DNA from: Progne subis subis
Taxonomy: Eukaryota > Chordata > Aves > Passeriformes > Hirundinidae
DNA: 64,000 nt
Assembly: GCA_022316685.1 (NCBI GenBank)
Contig: JAKJHU010000046.1
Location: 7,415,001-7,479,000, forward strand
Reading direction: 5' to 3'
The position numbers and the translations under genes are program-made. Positions 60,431 through 64,000 of the stretch are shown piece after piece. The notes under the pieces were generated by a model. The model had not been told where the DNA came from. It did no database searches and was given only the letters and a program-made list of their open reading frames with translations. Each line of letters opens with the position of its first letter. The first letter of the stretch is position 1.

Positions 60431-63400
60431 GTGTGCTAGAAGATTACTGAAATGGTTAGCAGCTGGTATTTAACAACGGGGGAAGTGATTGTAGTTTCTG
60501 GTTTGATGTTTAGACGTTACTAATGATTTTGGACGTTAGTATTGTGAAAGAACTTACATCCACTGTAAAATCTCCTGATCTTTCATGAAGGAAAGAGTAC
60601 AAAAGCAACCAAAATGAAGATTCCTCTAATCACAGATTCTCAAAAGAGTTGGTGCACTTTTATAACTAGGATACTTGAACAAAACAGAAACAGGAGGAGA
60701 TTGAAAATTACAAAGCCCAAGGCTCTGTGGAGTTTTCCTGTTTTTCAGTCAAGGGCTTACAAAGAAAATGTTAGAAACTATGACACTTGTGGCTTAATTC
60801 CACAACTTCTCACATTCTTTGTCATGTTCCCTGAACTTGAAAGGTACACAAAACTTAACATTTCAAATTATCAGCAAACTTTAAGAACTAAGAATTCTGT
60901 GTCAAAAGATACTCCTTTAATCCATATTTAATGTAATTGACTATCATGACATTTAGAATTTGATTACATTGTTCTGTGCTGGAGCTTAGACTGGAAAGCA
61001 GAGAAGCACTTTGCATCCTTTGCAACTACTGCATAAAACAAGCAAAAAAATTTCAAATAATTTCTGACAGCAGCATTTGGAATATGAAGAGAAATGCTCT
61101 TCTGTCACAGAGAAAAAAAAAATACAAGGGACCACTTCTGCAATAAATACTTTTGCATGGGCTCAGGATTTTTTTCTGCAGGATTCCTGTTGCTCGGTTA
61201 TGACATTAGACAGTTTTATTAAATTACTTTTGAGATCTTTGAAAATACTTGGCAGGAAAATAATTCCAAATGATTGTTAGCTTAGAAACTGAATTTTATG
61301 CAATCATGGGAAATCCAGTGATAATGATGTTTGACTTTGTATCTCAGCCTAAATAATTTCTTTTGAGTGTTTTATTTGCTGATGTTCATATATGTTTAAC
61401 TAATACTTCATAGCTAAAATCACTTGTGTTTTTGTGTGCCAAGAATGATGCCTATTGGAAATTAACTGAATGATGCCAGTGCTCTAGATTTCAGAGATTA
61501 TATCCATGTTTGGTAATCCAGCTTCATATTTCCTTTGCTTTTTTTTTGAGAATAAGGAAAAATATGCAAATGTTGTTTTTACTTTAGAACTGCCTTATGC
61601 TCTGATGCATGAATGTGTAGTACCCTTGTACCTTAGACCTGATTGAAGATGATTGATAAGCAGCAGAGATGCTTAGCTGTAAAATCTTTCTTTTAGTAAA
61701 CCCTTTGAGGTGACTCTTTGCTTCTAGTTATAAGTTAAACAACATTCGTCTCCTTTCTAAGACCATTTTCTTCTCCTTGAAATGACTCTAAGTAACCGAT
61801 TCCGCTTTCAGAAACAGTTTCCTATTTGGTTAGAAAGAGTAAGAAACAGAACCGAAGCCCTCTGGACTCGGCAGCTGCTGGTGTTCAGGGAGGTGCAGGG
61901 AGCTGTTCCTACCTGTCCCTTTGCTCAGCCCCCACCGCATCCTGCAAGGACTGCTCGGGGGCAAAGCTTGCACTGCTCTGCTCTCTGGGACGTTTTCTGC
62001 CTTCTCTCTTAATGCTTTGCATCTGTCTCCCTGGAGAAGAAACTATTTTCAATTTCTTCCTGCCCTGAAAACTGTCATTTTAAACAGCTTTATTTTAGCT
62101 GTGTTTTCAAAGTCTGTAAAGTACTTGAAGGGATAGGTGCTAAGATTGCTTGTCTTTGCCCAAAAGCGACCAAGCTCTTTAGGTGCCCAGCTCCTACTAC
62201 TATCCTCTCTTCACTGAGAAAGTGAGCAGTCTGTAGAAATACCTGGAAATTAAGGTGTTTCTAAAAAAATACTTTTGATATCTAAGCCACTACTGCTGCC
62301 TCTGACATGAAGCCTTTACATCTGTGAAGAATGGAAATGAGTAAAGCCTGAAGGAGCGTAAGTCCATGAGGAATGTCAGTAGAAGTTTCAGTCCATGACC
62401 AATAGAATATAATTAAGGAGCAAAGGGAAGGAGGACCCTGGTTAAAAGAGGATCAGAAACAAAGCACTAGGTGTTGGAAAGCACTGAAGGCAAGGAGGTT
62501 TAAAGGGGAATGGGTGAAAAGGGGCTCAGTCACTGGGAAATGCAAAGATGGTAGATAAATAGGAGAAAACAATGTCAGGAATAAAAGTTGTGTAAAAATG
62601 CAACTAAATTAATACAGTTATATGGTTAATTTAGTTTTGTAGCTGCAGTTGTATATTTTTGTAACATCAGTTTTCTGTGGTGAACAATATTTTTTTTTTT
62701 TGCCATGGTAACCTTTTGTGCTTGCCAAAGGCAGGACAAACTATGCCTCCCTCACTTCTGCTTCCAAAACAGTTGGGTATGCCACAACATTAATATTAAA
62801 ATTTTGTGTCATTGCAAAAAGCTTGTTTTATGGCCTTCTGAGATATACAGTATATTATTAAACCCTGGATAGGCACTTGTGGCATTAAGGTGTCAACAGC
62901 CAGCCCAAGGGTGGGACTCAACAGTACTTGCAGCTGGGACTACATTTCTCTGACCTTACCTAAGCTTTCTGTGCTTGCTTGACACCCAGGGAAAACACTG
63001 CAAGACTCTTTTGGCTCTTTCCCAGAAGAATTAGCTTATAAGAATGTACTTCGTAAGTCTTTAATATCTTTTGTTTATATAGGATGTAGAAAAGAATTTT
63101 CCCCCTCTCTGGAAACTCAGGGGATTCATGGTCTGAATTTTATTTGTAAAACTAAGTATATATAAGGGGTGGATGCCAGATCAATTTGAGCAGAACCTGA
63201 TGCTGGTTATCTTTTTCCAAGCAGATACCTGGGCCACCTAAACCAATTTTAATGTCTTTCCACCTATTCCCATATCCCATGCTGTGAAACTATCTCTCCC
63301 ATTCTTGGGAAATACTCTTTTAGCTGAAAATGGGGGAGATGGGACTCTGCAGATTTCAAGTAGCAGCAGAGGAGATCTCTAGGTGTGGTGTGTTTGGTTG

Positions 63401-64000
63401 CTGTGGTCTCTATTGAAAGCAGATGTGGTTCCTGTCCTTTCCTCTCTGCTGCTTCTGCATTGCAGGGACGGGAGGGAGCACCCAAGTGAGACAAGGGTTG
63501 CTTTTTCTGGACAAGAGCTGCTTTTTCTTGGTAGCAATGCTGACAGAAATGGATGTCAAAGGACAGGCTCGGTGAATCGAACCTGACAAGCTCTGGCAGT
63601 GTTTTGCACTGGCAGGGAGTCAGGAATCTCCCACAGGAAGAAACAGGTTTCATTTTCTAAATATTATTCAGAAATCCCCAGTAGAGTATTTGTGAATAAC
63701 ATGGCTCTGGTTTTCTCCAGGGCGTTCCTATTCCAGCCATGCAATTCAGAACATATTTTGGAAGAGCAAGAAAGAGGAGAAATACATTAAAGTGGTTTAG
63801 AATTAGTGTCTAACCATTTTTGCTGTTTTTAGATTTCTTTTAGTAAATTTCTATGTACAAACCCAATTAAAAAGTCTCCTGTTTTCAGTTCTGAAGTTCG
63901 AGTAAAACTTCAGTTTTTTATATATTTTTCAATCTGTCACTGAGAATTAAAAAAAAAATCAAACAAGCAACCTACACTTAGAGGGAACTGAAAAGCAGGA
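60431..64000. other. Intergenic to right edge, no gene recognised
   Basis: AT-rich with a modestly GC-richer patch at about 61840-62000. Small overlapping plus-strand frames at 61782-62136 and 63383-63790 and a 129-codon minus frame at 63264-63653 have no recognisable product. If conserved synteny holds, DNTT would be expected further right on the plus strand, but no DNTT exon was seen. Confidence 0.5.

Noticed and set aside
63573..63583. tRNA B-box-like sequence on the minus strand (GGTTCGATTCA)
   Set aside because: No A box at the right spacing and no acceptor, D or anticodon stem could be formed around it.

Overview
The window reads as nuclear DNA of a bird, or less likely another sauropsid. 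It is AT-rich and intron-rich with few interspersed repeats. Those I recognise are two 5'-truncated CR1 LINE copies, one ending in the CR1-typical ATTCTGTG-like octamer tail. There is no bacterial-style gene packing. Nearly all open frames are short, chance-like frames in non-coding DNA.

The one gene identified with confidence is BLNK (B-cell linker, SLP-65/BASH), on the minus strand, occupying about positions 1-24.9 kb. Five coding exons splice in frame: 24348-24302, 10235-10170, 3172-3123, 2194-2154 and 1298-1142. They encode the first 120 residues: the N-terminal leucine-zipper/basic segment, the first proline-rich stretch and the acidic block with three SYK-type tyrosines, which fall at residues 72, 84 and 96 as in mammals. 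The central proline-rich region and the C-terminal SH2 domain must lie beyond the left edge. Intron 1 is about 14 kb and holds both CR1 copies. A candidate 30-nt in-frame microexon lies between exons 3 and 4.

The start codon sits in a CpG-rich island (about 24.1-24.9 kb). Its leader/promoter carries two pentamer arrays: GGGAC units (minus strand), a strong G-quadruplex candidate, and 30 GAGCC/GAGCT-type units that resemble immunoglobulin switch pentamers. Further upstream (24.9-64 kb) is a flank of about 39 kb without a recognisable gene. It contains a six-copy 81-bp minisatellite inside the longest open frame of the window (397 codons), a close match to the REST/NRSF RE1 element about 3 kb upstream of BLNK, a 17-base poly-C tract, a TA/CA microsatellite, several perfect short inverted repeats, and three CTCF-like motifs in the same orientation between 48.4 and 55.4 kb. 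In mammals DNTT lies upstream of BLNK, but I recognise no DNTT exon here.

All identifications come from reading the sequence and from remembered family knowledge; no search was run. Regulatory motif calls are eyeballed consensus matches.
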